Of a DNA stretch of 64,000 nt, positions 47,428 through 54,539 are shown one piece after another. Position 1 is the first letter of the stretch. Each line of letters opens with the position of its first letter. Origin of the DNA: Halomonas sp. JB37 (lineage in GTDB: Bacteria > Pseudomonadota > Gammaproteobacteria > Pseudomonadales > Halomonadaceae); contig NZ_NRGW01000001.1 in NCBI RefSeq assembly GCF_002332255.1, positions 1,302,001-1,366,000 of the forward strand, written 5' to 3'. The notes beneath the pieces are model-generated. The model worked only from the letters and a program-made list of their open reading frames with translations, was not told the DNA's origin and ran no database searches. Made by a program: the position numbers and the translations under genes.

Positions 47428-47889
47428 ATGGCCGGACAAGTATTCCACTGCAGCGTGCAGCTTCCTAGGGAACAAAGTAGAAAAGTAATCGAAGGCGCTA
47501 TAGCGCTGGCCCGCGAAGCCAGACTCCCGCCGCTAACCATCGTGGTATTAGATGGCGGCGGTAATTTAGTGGCAGCAGAACGGGAAGATGGCTGTGCACC
47601 GTTGCGTTTTCCAGTGGCGCAGGGGAAAGCCTATGCTTCACTTGGCATCGGGGTTGCCAGCGGCGTGTTAGGAGTTCGCAACGCTGAACGCACGGCGTTT
47701 GTTGCCAGCGTTTCGGCGGCTTCCCAGGGGCATTTTGTGGCCGTGGCGGGCGGAGTCCCCATTTTGAATGATCAGCAATGTGTGATTGGCGCGGTAGGCG
47801 TAAGCGGTGCCTCGTCTGATGAAGACCAGCAGGCCGCTATAGCGGGTATTGAGCTAGCAGGTTTACGTTGGGGGCTTGAGCCTAGCTAG
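47428..47889 (+). CDS. GlcG/HbpS-family heme-binding-like protein, second copy
   Basis: A 153-residue DUF336 protein distinct in sequence from the glcG product. It shows TIVVLDGGGNLVAAEREDG, QGKAYASLGIGVASG and the GGVPILNDQQCVIGAVGVSG turn. It is the first plus-strand gene after the divergent regulator and has its own terminator, so it is transcribed separately from the TRAP genes but may share their regulation. The biochemical role in this cluster is unknown; heme or another ligand could be bound. Confidence 0.85.
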   Translation: MAGQVFHCSVQLPREQSRKVIEGAIALAREARLPPLTIVVLDGGGNLVAAEREDGCAPLRFPVAQGKAYASLGIGVASGVLGVRNAERTAFVASVSAASQGHFVAVAGGVPILNDQQCVIGAVGVSGASSDEDQQAAIAGIELAGLRWGLEPS

Positions 47890-47919
47890 CAATATAGCGG
47901 GATAATTGTGATTCAAGAG

Positions 47920-47958
47920 CGGGCTGTGTGGCTTATTCGAGCCACTGCCCGTTTTTTT
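47920..47958 (+). terminator. Terminator after the second glcG-like gene
   Basis: CGGGC and GTGGCT pair with AGCCAC and GCCCG around a TATTCG loop with a small bulge, followed by seven T's. Confidence 0.85.
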
Positions 47959-48044
47959 ATGTGTGAAGGTTATTAGAGAGAGCTTAAAAAACAACGCGTT
48001 GCAGTTTTGTTTTTGCGACAAGACGAAAGTTTAATACCTAATTT

Positions 48045-48059
48045 TGAATTTTGAATTCA
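48045..48059. promoter_or_regulatory. Operator-like repeat TGAAT-N5-ATTCA, copy 2
   Basis: TGAAT-TTTGA-ATTCA, 147 bases before the TRAP binding-protein start. The overlapping 12-base palindrome TTTGAATTCAAA occupies 48050-48061. Confidence 0.5.
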
Positions 48060-48205
48060 AATTGATGTGGGGAAAGCCTTTGCTGTAGATGCCTATTAGC
48101 AACGCGTTGGTCTATTCAAACAGCTTCCCATGCAGGTTCCATCGTGAGCTAACGCTGCGGTGGCGACATAGCCAACAACAACAAATGCTTCACTTGGAGT
48201 TCACT

Positions 48206-49183
48206 ATGAAACTGCTCAAAACAGCGCTGGCAACGGCCATTGTATCGCTTGGCTTGCAGGCCGCCGCCGCTAACGCCGCTATTGAAGTGCGCCTTGGTCA
48301 TGTGGGTGGCCCTGGCTCGTTATTTGAAATTAGCGCCAACCGTTTTGCTGAACTCGCCAACGAACGCTTAGAAGGCGTTGCCGAAGTAAACGTTTATGGC
48401 AACAGCCAGCTGGGCAGCGATGAATCAATGATGCGTCGTTTGCGTTTGGGTTCACTGGATCTCTCGATACCCTCCACGGTCATGAGTTCGGAATCAGATC
48501 AGTTTGCGCTGTTTGAAATGCCGTATTTAATCGCTGACCGCGAGCACATGAAGCGCGTGCGCGATGAGGTCGTACGTGGGCCCATGTATGACGCCGCTGA
48601 AGCCCGTGGTTTTAAAATTATCGGGGTATGGGAAAACGGTTTTCGTCAGATCACTAACAACGTTCGGCCGATTGTTGTTCCTAGCGATCTTGAAGGCATA
48701 AAGCTGCGCACGCCCAGCGGTGTATGGCGTATTGAAATGTTCCGTAGCTACGGTGCGGCGCCTTCCCCGATGTCGCTTTCTGAAGTGTTCGTGGCCCTAC
48801 AAACCGGGGCAATGGACGGCCAGGAAAACCCATTAATTCAAACCTACTCCTCGCGCTTCCAGGAAGTGCAGGATTACCTCTCCATTTCCAACCACGTTTA
48901 CACCCCTGCCTACCTAACCGCTGGTGCTAGCTGGAGCCGTCTACCGGAAGAAGTGCAGCAAGTGCTCGAAGAAGTGGCCGTTGAAATGGAAGACTTCGTG
49001 TTAGAAGAAGGTCAGCGTCTCGATGATGAAACCCTGGCGAAAATGAAAGAAGAGGGAATGGAAGTCAACGACGTCGATTTCGATGCTTTCGTTGAGGCCT
49101 CACAAACTATCTACAGTAAGTTTGCCGATGAAGTAGACGGTGGTCAGGACTTGATTGACTCAGTGGCTGCGCTACGCGAGTAA
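48206..49183 (+). CDS. TRAP transporter solute-binding protein, DctP family
   Basis: Periplasmic binding protein of a tripartite ATP-independent carboxylate transporter, 325 residues. The start is ATG 48206, eight bases after TGGAG, which opens a classical signal peptide (MKLLKTALATAIVSLGLQ) cleaved near ANA-A at about residue 24. The carboxylate-clamp arginine is expected in LEGIKLRTPSG. The PMSLSEVFVALQTGAMDGQENP block is the family signature. It is followed by the small and large permease genes. The solute is probably a hydroxy- or keto-carboxylate, inferred only from the neighbours. Confidence 0.9.
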   Translation: MKLLKTALATAIVSLGLQAAAANAAIEVRLGHVGGPGSLFEISANRFAELANERLEGVAEVNVYGNSQLGSDESMMRRLRLGSLDLSIPSTVMSSESDQFALFEMPYLIADREHMKRVRDEVVRGPMYDAAEARGFKIIGVWENGFRQITNNVRPIVVPSDLEGIKLRTPSGVWRIEMFRSYGAAPSPMSLSEVFVALQTGAMDGQENPLIQTYSSRFQEVQDYLSISNHVYTPAYLTAGASWSRLPEEVQQVLEEVAVEMEDFVLEEGQRLDDETLAKMKEEGMEVNDVDFDAFVEASQTIYSKFADEVDGGQDLIDSVAALRE

Positions 49184-49248
49184 GTCCCGCGCCAATCTAT
49201 CAGAGGTGCAGCGCTCGATACGCGGCACCTCGTCTCTCGGAGGTCTCA

Positions 49249-49809
49249 ATGAGTACTTTTACAAAATTCAAGAACGCCTATTTTTCGTTTCTTGAAGGTA
49301 TCGTCGTGATTTTGGTAATTGCGCTTGCGGGCGTGGTCACCGTCGGCTTCGTGACCCGCTATCTAGGTTTTCCCTTAAGCTGGTATGACGAGCTGGCGGC
49401 TGTGTTGCTGGCCTGGGTGACCTATTACGGTGCGGCGTTGGCCGCCGCGAAAGGCGCGCATATTACCTGCCCCAGCGTGCTTAATATGTGCCCGCCTGTC
49501 ATTCGTGTGCCGGTCGCGCTGCTAGCCGAGGCTATCACCATCGGTTTCTTTATCTTCCTTGGCTTAGCAAGCTATCAGGTGATGCTGATTCTTGATGGCG
49601 TCAATATGGTCAGCCTCCCCGCCATCTCAATGCAGATAACTCAGTCGGCTATTCCCGTTGCTTCCGTACTGTTCATTATTGCTGAACTGCTGCGGCTCCC
49701 CGACGTGATCAAAAGTGCTCGAGGTAAAGGCTTTATTGATCATGAACTTGAAGAAGCAGGCCTTGACGCAGATGCCGTCGAAGCCGTCAGCACACAGCAG
49801 CGAGGGTAA
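49249..49809 (+). CDS. TRAP transporter small permease, DctQ family
   Basis: A 186-residue inner-membrane protein with four hydrophobic helices (about 15-37, 48-67, 85-107, 130-150) and the conserved WYDELAAVLLAWVTYYGAALA segment. The C-terminal 35 residues are charged and cytoplasmic. CGGAGG lies 8 bases before the ATG. It follows the binding protein by 65 bases and precedes the large permease by 9. Confidence 0.9.
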   Translation: MSTFTKFKNAYFSFLEGIVVILVIALAGVVTVGFVTRYLGFPLSWYDELAAVLLAWVTYYGAALAAAKGAHITCPSVLNMCPPVIRVPVALLAEAITIGFFIFLGLASYQVMLILDGVNMVSLPAISMQITQSAIPVASVLFIIAELLRLPDVIKSARGKGFIDHELEEAGLDADAVEAVSTQQRG

Positions 49810-49818
49810 GCAGACACC

Positions 49819-51102
49819 ATGGTCATACTGTATATCTTTATCGCATTAATTCTGCTGATTCTTATCAATGTGCCTGTTGCGGTGGCATTAGCATTGGTGG
49901 GAACCGTTGCAACGTTCATGTCGTATGGCAGCTTGGCAATGCCGACGGTCGGCATGACGATGTTTGAGGGCGCCACCAACTTTCCGCTGATTGCGATTCC
50001 GCTGTTTATTCTCGCCGGTGCCATTATGAACGCCTCGAGTATATCGCGGCGCTTGATTGACTTAGCCATGGCAATGGTAGGGTTTATTAAAGGCGGTTTA
50101 GCGATGGTTACCATCGGCGCTTCGGTGTTTTTCGCTGAAATTTCAGGGTCTTCCGTTGCAGGCGTATCGGCCATAGGCAGTATTTTGATTCCCGCGATGC
50201 GCAAGCGGGGCTATACCAAAGAATTTGCCGCTTCAATTTCCTCTTCGGCTGCCAGTCTGGCCATCATCCTGCCGCCTTCTATTCCGATGATTCTGTATGC
50301 GGTCATGTCGGGTGAATCGGTGGTACAAATGTTTGTTGCCGGTATCTTCCCAGGACTTTTAGGTGCAATGGGCTTGGCGGGGATGTGCTACTACCTGGCA
50401 CGCAAATATAACTTCCCCTCTGAAGGACGCTTTCGGGTCTCGCAGCTATGGATCGCTTTCAAAGAAGCGATCTGGGCACTGTTGATTCCGATCATCATTC
50501 TAGGCGGTATCTTTGGTGGGTTCGTTACTGCGACCGAAGGCGCAGCGCTGGCGGTATGTGTCGCTATCTTTATCAGTGCGGTGATCTATCGCGAATTCAC
50601 CTTTAGAAATTTCATCGACTCTTGTAAGAGTGCCGGCGTGCAAACCGCGGTGGTGATGCTACTGGTGGCAGCGTCAGCGGTCGTCGGTGGGTATCTGACT
50701 GAAACGCGTATTCCCCAGCAGATTGCGATGCAGATTAGCGAGCTTACCAGCAACAAGTACATGATTTTGGCACTACTCAACATCATCTTCTTGATTTTGG
50801 GTATTTTCCTGCACTCTGCCGCGGCGATTATTTTGGTCGTGCCCATTGTTTTACCGCTAGTGCTTGAAGTGGGTATCGATCCGCTGCACTTCGGTCTGAT
50901 CGTGACGTTAAACTTAGCGATCGGCCAGCAAACACCTCCGGTGGCCAGCGTGCTCATTGCGGCGTGCTCCATTGCTAAATCGGACATATGGGCAACCTCG
51001 AAAACCAACCTGTGGTTCATTGCCGTGCTGTTTACGATCCTGATGATTAATACCTATATTCCGGCGTTTGCGCTGGCATTAGTGAATTTTGTCTACGGAT
51101 AA
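49819..51102 (+). CDS. TRAP transporter large permease, DctM family
   Basis: A 427-residue, about 12-helix membrane protein that couples sodium entry to solute uptake. DctM features include FPLIAIPLFILAGAIMNAS, FFAEISGSSVAGVSAIGSIL and the NLAIGQQTPPVASVL segment. It completes the P-Q-M operon and is followed after 64 bases by the crotonase-like gene on the same strand. Confidence 0.92.
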   Translation: MVILYIFIALILLILINVPVAVALALVGTVATFMSYGSLAMPTVGMTMFEGATNFPLIAIPLFILAGAIMNASSISRRLIDLAMAMVGFIKGGLAMVTIGASVFFAEISGSSVAGVSAIGSILIPAMRKRGYTKEFAASISSSAASLAIILPPSIPMILYAVMSGESVVQMFVAGIFPGLLGAMGLAGMCYYLARKYNFPSEGRFRVSQLWIAFKEAIWALLIPIIILGGIFGGFVTATEGAALAVCVAIFISAVIYREFTFRNFIDSCKSAGVQTAVVMLLVAASAVVGGYLTETRIPQQIAMQISELTSNKYMILALLNIIFLILGIFLHSAAAIILVVPIVLPLVLEVGIDPLHFGLIVTLNLAIGQQTPPVASVLIAACSIAKSDIWATSKTNLWFIAVLFTILMINTYIPAFALALVNFVYG

Positions 51103-51166
51103 CGTGACCGTTGGTCGAGAGCTGAAAGGTAATACTCGAACACGACATGCCTAACAGGAGTAGCAG

Positions 51167-51973
51167 ATGAGCAACGTAAACGAACCCAACCACGTCGATA
51201 GCATTCGCTTCGAGCAGCTTAACGGGGTGGCTTGGATTGGCTTTAATCGGCCCCAGAGCCGCAATGCCATGACCTGGGAGATGTACGACGCCTTGGAAAA
51301 GCATTGCGATCAGCTGGTCGACAACGATGACATTCATGCGGTTGTCTTACACGGTGTAGGCGGTGAAGCGTTTGTAGCCGGCACCGATATCAGTCAGTTT
51401 TCAACCTTTACCAAGGCGAGCGATGCCATTGACTACGAGCGGCGTATTGATCGTGTTGTCGGCAAACTTGAGGCCTTTCCCAAGCCCACGCTGGCGCTGA
51501 TAGAAGGTGCCTGTGTGGGGGGCGGGGCGGCACTGGCGCTAGTGTGCGATTTTCGCTACGCCACCTCCACGCTCAAGTTTGGCGTGCCCATTGCTAAAAC
51601 GCTGGGCAATACGCTGTCGATTAATAACGTTTCGCGCATGATCGATATGCTTGGCGTTGCGCGGACAAAAGAGGCGCTGATGATGGCGCGCCTGTTTGGT
51701 GCCGATGAGGCACTCGCGACGGGATTAATCAATCAGCAGTTCGGCGCAGGCACCATCTATGCCGACGTGGCGATACTCGCAGAGGCCTTTGCTCAGCGTG
51801 CGCCGCTAACGCTTAAGGCCAGTAAGGCGTTGATTGGACGTGCGCTGGAGCAGCGACGTCTTCCCGCCGACGCGAGTGATGACTGGGTAACCACCTGCTA
51901 TATGAGCCAAGATTTTGCCTCGGCAGTGGATAAATTCGTCAATAAAACGCCGTTTAAGTGGTCTGGCCATTAG
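51167..51973 (+). CDS. Crotonase-fold (enoyl-CoA hydratase/isomerase family) protein
   Basis: A 268-residue CoA-binding protein of the crotonase superfamily, with CoA/oxyanion segments AFVAGTDISQF (about 68-78) and GACVGGGAALAL (114-124). The two glutamates used by hydratases are replaced: the position after the GGG is Ala122, and the FGQPE position is Ile142. It is therefore unlikely to hydrate a double bond; isomerase, hydrolase, decarboxylase or lyase activity is possible. AGGAG lies 8 bases before the ATG. Its place before a CoA-transferase suggests it acts on the CoA thioester formed by that enzyme. Confidence 0.85.
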   Translation: MSNVNEPNHVDSIRFEQLNGVAWIGFNRPQSRNAMTWEMYDALEKHCDQLVDNDDIHAVVLHGVGGEAFVAGTDISQFSTFTKASDAIDYERRIDRVVGKLEAFPKPTLALIEGACVGGGAALALVCDFRYATSTLKFGVPIAKTLGNTLSINNVSRMIDMLGVARTKEALMMARLFGADEALATGLINQQFGAGTIYADVAILAEAFAQRAPLTLKASKALIGRALEQRRLPADASDDWVTTCYMSQDFASAVDKFVNKTPFKWSGH

Positions 51974-52015
51974 TTTTCGGCCAGAGCTTACATCGACTAA
52001 CTAGGAGGAAAGCCC

Positions 52016-53203
52016 GTGCTTCCCCTACAAGACATAAAAGTGCTGGATGTATCGCAAATTATGGCCGGACCCTACTGCACCATGGTGTTGGCTGACATGG
52101 GCGCTGAGGTGATTAAGGTGGAGAAGCTCAATGGCGGTGATGACAGCCGCCAAATGGGGCCTTACGTCAACGGCGAATCGACCTGCTTTTCACAGATTAA
52201 TCGTAATAAAAAGAGCATATCGCTTAATCTAAAAGATGAACGCGCTAGAGAAATTTTCTATCGCTTAGCCGCTGATGCCGATGTGATTGTCGAAAACTAC
52301 CGGCCTGGCGTCACCAAATCGCTGGCCATTGATTACGACACGATTAAGGCCATCAACCCTGGCATCGTGTACTGCTCCATTTCAGGCTATGGGCAAACCG
52401 GGCCTTATAGCCACAAAGGTGGATTCGACCTGGTGGCGCAAGGCATGACTGGATTGATGTCGATGACCGGCGAGCAGGGCAAACGCCCGCTGAAAACCGG
52501 TATTGCTGTTTACGACATTGGGGCTGGACTCACCGCGATTTATTCAATCCTGGCGGCATGCATTCACAAGATGAAGACGGGCGCCGGCCAGTATATTGAT
52601 ATCGCCATTACCGAGTGTGGCTTGCCCTGGTTTACCTGGGAGGCGGCAGCGTATTTTTCTGAAGGCACCGTGCCTAAGCCAACGGGGTGGCGCCATCGCG
52701 TGTCTGCGCCTTACCAGGCCGTCAAAGCCAGCGATGGCTATTTGATGCTCGGCTGTGCCAATCAACGAACCTGGGAACGCTTTTGTCAGGATGTCTTAAA
52801 ACGCGAGGAGTTAATGGCAGACCCGCGTTTTATCACTAACCAGACGCGCGGTCAGCACGTTGAAGAGCTGGAAGCGTTGCTTGAAGAGCTGATGGCCGAC
52901 CAAAGTGTGAATGAGTGGCTAACGCTTTGTGACCGCGCGGGTGTACCGGCAGGGCCTATTAACGATTTCGCTCAAGCCATGCAGGATGAGCACTACGTAG
53001 CGCGAGGCATGGTGCAGGAGATGGACCACCCGGTGATAGGCAAAATGAAGACGATAGGCTTTCCCAGTAAGTTTTCGGCAACGCCCTCGCAAATTCGTAG
53101 CCCTGCACCTTTGTTTGCTCAGCATACTGATGAAGTACTTGATAGCCTGGGTATTTCTGGTGAAGAGCTTGATGCTTTACGCGCTGAAGGATGTATCAAG
53201 TAA
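52016..53203 (+). CDS. CaiB/BaiF family (class III) CoA-transferase
   Basis: A 395-residue family III CoA-transferase. The N-terminal QIMAGPYCTMVLADMGAEVIKVE and the NYRPGVTKSL block are characteristic. The catalytic aspartate expected to form the acyl anhydride is D167 in TGIAVYDIGAGL. Such enzymes move CoA between carboxylic acids, so it probably activates the acid imported by the TRAP system or produced from it. AGGAGG precedes the GTG start. The acceptor acid is unknown. Confidence 0.9.
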   Translation: MLPLQDIKVLDVSQIMAGPYCTMVLADMGAEVIKVEKLNGGDDSRQMGPYVNGESTCFSQINRNKKSISLNLKDERAREIFYRLAADADVIVENYRPGVTKSLAIDYDTIKAINPGIVYCSISGYGQTGPYSHKGGFDLVAQGMTGLMSMTGEQGKRPLKTGIAVYDIGAGLTAIYSILAACIHKMKTGAGQYIDIAITECGLPWFTWEAAAYFSEGTVPKPTGWRHRVSAPYQAVKASDGYLMLGCANQRTWERFCQDVLKREELMADPRFITNQTRGQHVEELEALLEELMADQSVNEWLTLCDRAGVPAGPINDFAQAMQDEHYVARGMVQEMDHPVIGKMKTIGFPSKFSATPSQIRSPAPLFAQHTDEVLDSLGISGEELDALRAEGCIK

Positions 53204-53219
53204 CGCTTTTTTGATGTGA

Positions 53220-53232
53220 TGAATTGCATTCA
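53220..53232. promoter_or_regulatory. Inverted repeat TGAAT-N3-ATTCA upstream of the aminotransferase gene
   Basis: TGAAT-TGC-ATTCA. Arms are the same as those at 47356 and 48045 but the spacer is three bases, so equivalence is doubtful. Confidence 0.25.
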
Positions 53233-53303
53233 TTATCCATTTTGAATAACGCTAAGCGGCAGATTCAGCCGCGAGCCGTACAACAACAAACAGGAGCGTC
53301 ATC

Positions 53304-54521
53304 ATGCTAAAACTTAATTTTCACCCATCCGGTCGTCATTTCTTGCAAATTCCTGGCCCATCACCGGTGCCAGATCGCATCTTACGAGCGATGAGCCTGC
53401 CCACCATTGATCACCGTGGGCCGGAGTTCGGCGCGCTAGGTCTTGAACTGTTGAGCAAGGTTAAAAAAATATTCAAGACCGAGAACCCGGTGATTATTTA
53501 CCCAGCGTCAGGTACCGGTGCCTGGGAGGCCGCGTTAGCCAATACTATGTCGCCTGGCGACCGTGTGCTGATGTTTGAAACCGGCCACTTTGCCACGCTA
53601 TGGCAAAAAATGGCTCTGCGCCTGGACATCCAGCCCGAATTTCTGAGCCTGCCTGGCTATGAAGGCTGGCGCCAGGGTGTGCAGGCAGACATGATCGAAG
53701 CGCGCTTAAAAGAAGATACCGGTCACGAGCTGAAAGCGGTGTGCGTTGTACATAACGAAACCTCTACCGGCGTCACCAGTGACATTGCGGCCGTGCGTAA
53801 GGCTATTGATGCGGCGGGCCACCCTGCATTGCTGATTGTCGATACTATTTCAGGCTTGGCCAGCGCTGACTTCCGTCACGATGAATGGGGCGTAGATGTT
53901 ACTGTTTCCGGCTCCCAAAAGGGCCTGATGCTGCCGCCAGGCATCAGTTTTAACGCGCTCTCACCTAAAGCAATCGAAGCGAGTAAGCAGTCGACATTGC
54001 CAAAAAGTTTTTGGGCTTGGGATGAAATTCTAGAGGCCAATAAGAACGGCTACTGGCCCTACACGCCAAGCACTAACCTGCTTTACGGCCTGAATGAAGC
54101 GCTGGATATGCTGTTGGATGAAGGTCTCGACAACGTGCTGGCTCGCCATCAGCGCTGGGGAGCCGGCGTACGTGCAGCGGTAGCAGCGTGGGGGCTAGAA
54201 ATTCAGTGCCAGGACTCTGCGGTGTATTCGCCGGTACTGACGGGTGTGGTGATGCCCGAAGGCGTTGATTCGGATGCGGTGCGCAAGATCATTTATGAGC
54301 GATTTGATCTTTCACTTGGCATGGGGCTGGGTAAGGCCAAGGGCAAGATTTTCCGGATTGGCCATTTAGGCGACTGCAACGATCTAACCCTGATTGCCAC
54401 CCTGGGCGGCTGTGAGGCGGGCATGAAGCTTGCTGGCGTGAAGCTGAAGGGAAGCGGTGTGCTTGCCGCGCTGGATTACTTTGCAGCTAATCCGCTCAAT
54501 GCAGGCGCAGCAGAGCGCTAA
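53304..54521 (+). CDS. Class V aminotransferase, serine/alanine/aspartate-glyoxylate type
   Basis: A 405-residue PLP enzyme of the alanine-glyoxylate aminotransferase family. The PLP lysine is K206 in SGSQKGLMLPPG; IPGPSPVPDRIL, the MSLPTIDHRGPEF block and FRIGHLGD near the C-terminus match serine-glyoxylate and BhcA-type aspartate-glyoxylate aminotransferases. It probably converts glyoxylate to glycine with an amino-acid donor that cannot be predicted. The other genes of the beta-hydroxyaspartate cycle are absent here. CAGGAG precedes the ATG. It abuts the next gene. Confidence 0.88.
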   Translation: MLKLNFHPSGRHFLQIPGPSPVPDRILRAMSLPTIDHRGPEFGALGLELLSKVKKIFKTENPVIIYPASGTGAWEAALANTMSPGDRVLMFETGHFATLWQKMALRLDIQPEFLSLPGYEGWRQGVQADMIEARLKEDTGHELKAVCVVHNETSTGVTSDIAAVRKAIDAAGHPALLIVDTISGLASADFRHDEWGVDVTVSGSQKGLMLPPGISFNALSPKAIEASKQSTLPKSFWAWDEILEANKNGYWPYTPSTNLLYGLNEALDMLLDEGLDNVLARHQRWGAGVRAAVAAWGLEIQCQDSAVYSPVLTGVVMPEGVDSDAVRKIIYERFDLSLGMGLGKAKGKIFRIGHLGDCNDLTLIATLGGCEAGMKLAGVKLKGSGVLAALDYFAANPLNAGAAER

Positions 54522-54539
54522 ATGACGGGGGAGAGCCAC

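Larger units (their letters stand above)
47890..48205 (+). promoter_or_regulatory. TRAP operon upstream region (316 bases)
   Basis: Contains the terminator at 47920 and the operator-like repeat at 48045. An open frame runs in from 48089 to the TRAP gene but encodes no signal-peptide-like sequence and is treated as non-coding. Confidence 0.5.

Noticed and set aside
48089..48205. Extended N-terminus of the TRAP binding protein
   Set aside because: It would bury a clear signal peptide that begins at 48206 behind 39 non-conserved residues.
53304..54521. Ureidoglycine-glyoxylate aminotransferase (PucG) because urate genes are nearby
   Set aside because: The sequence motifs (IDHRGPEF block, FRIGHLGD) fit serine/aspartate-glyoxylate enzymes better, and the urate genes are 8 kb away in another transcription unit.
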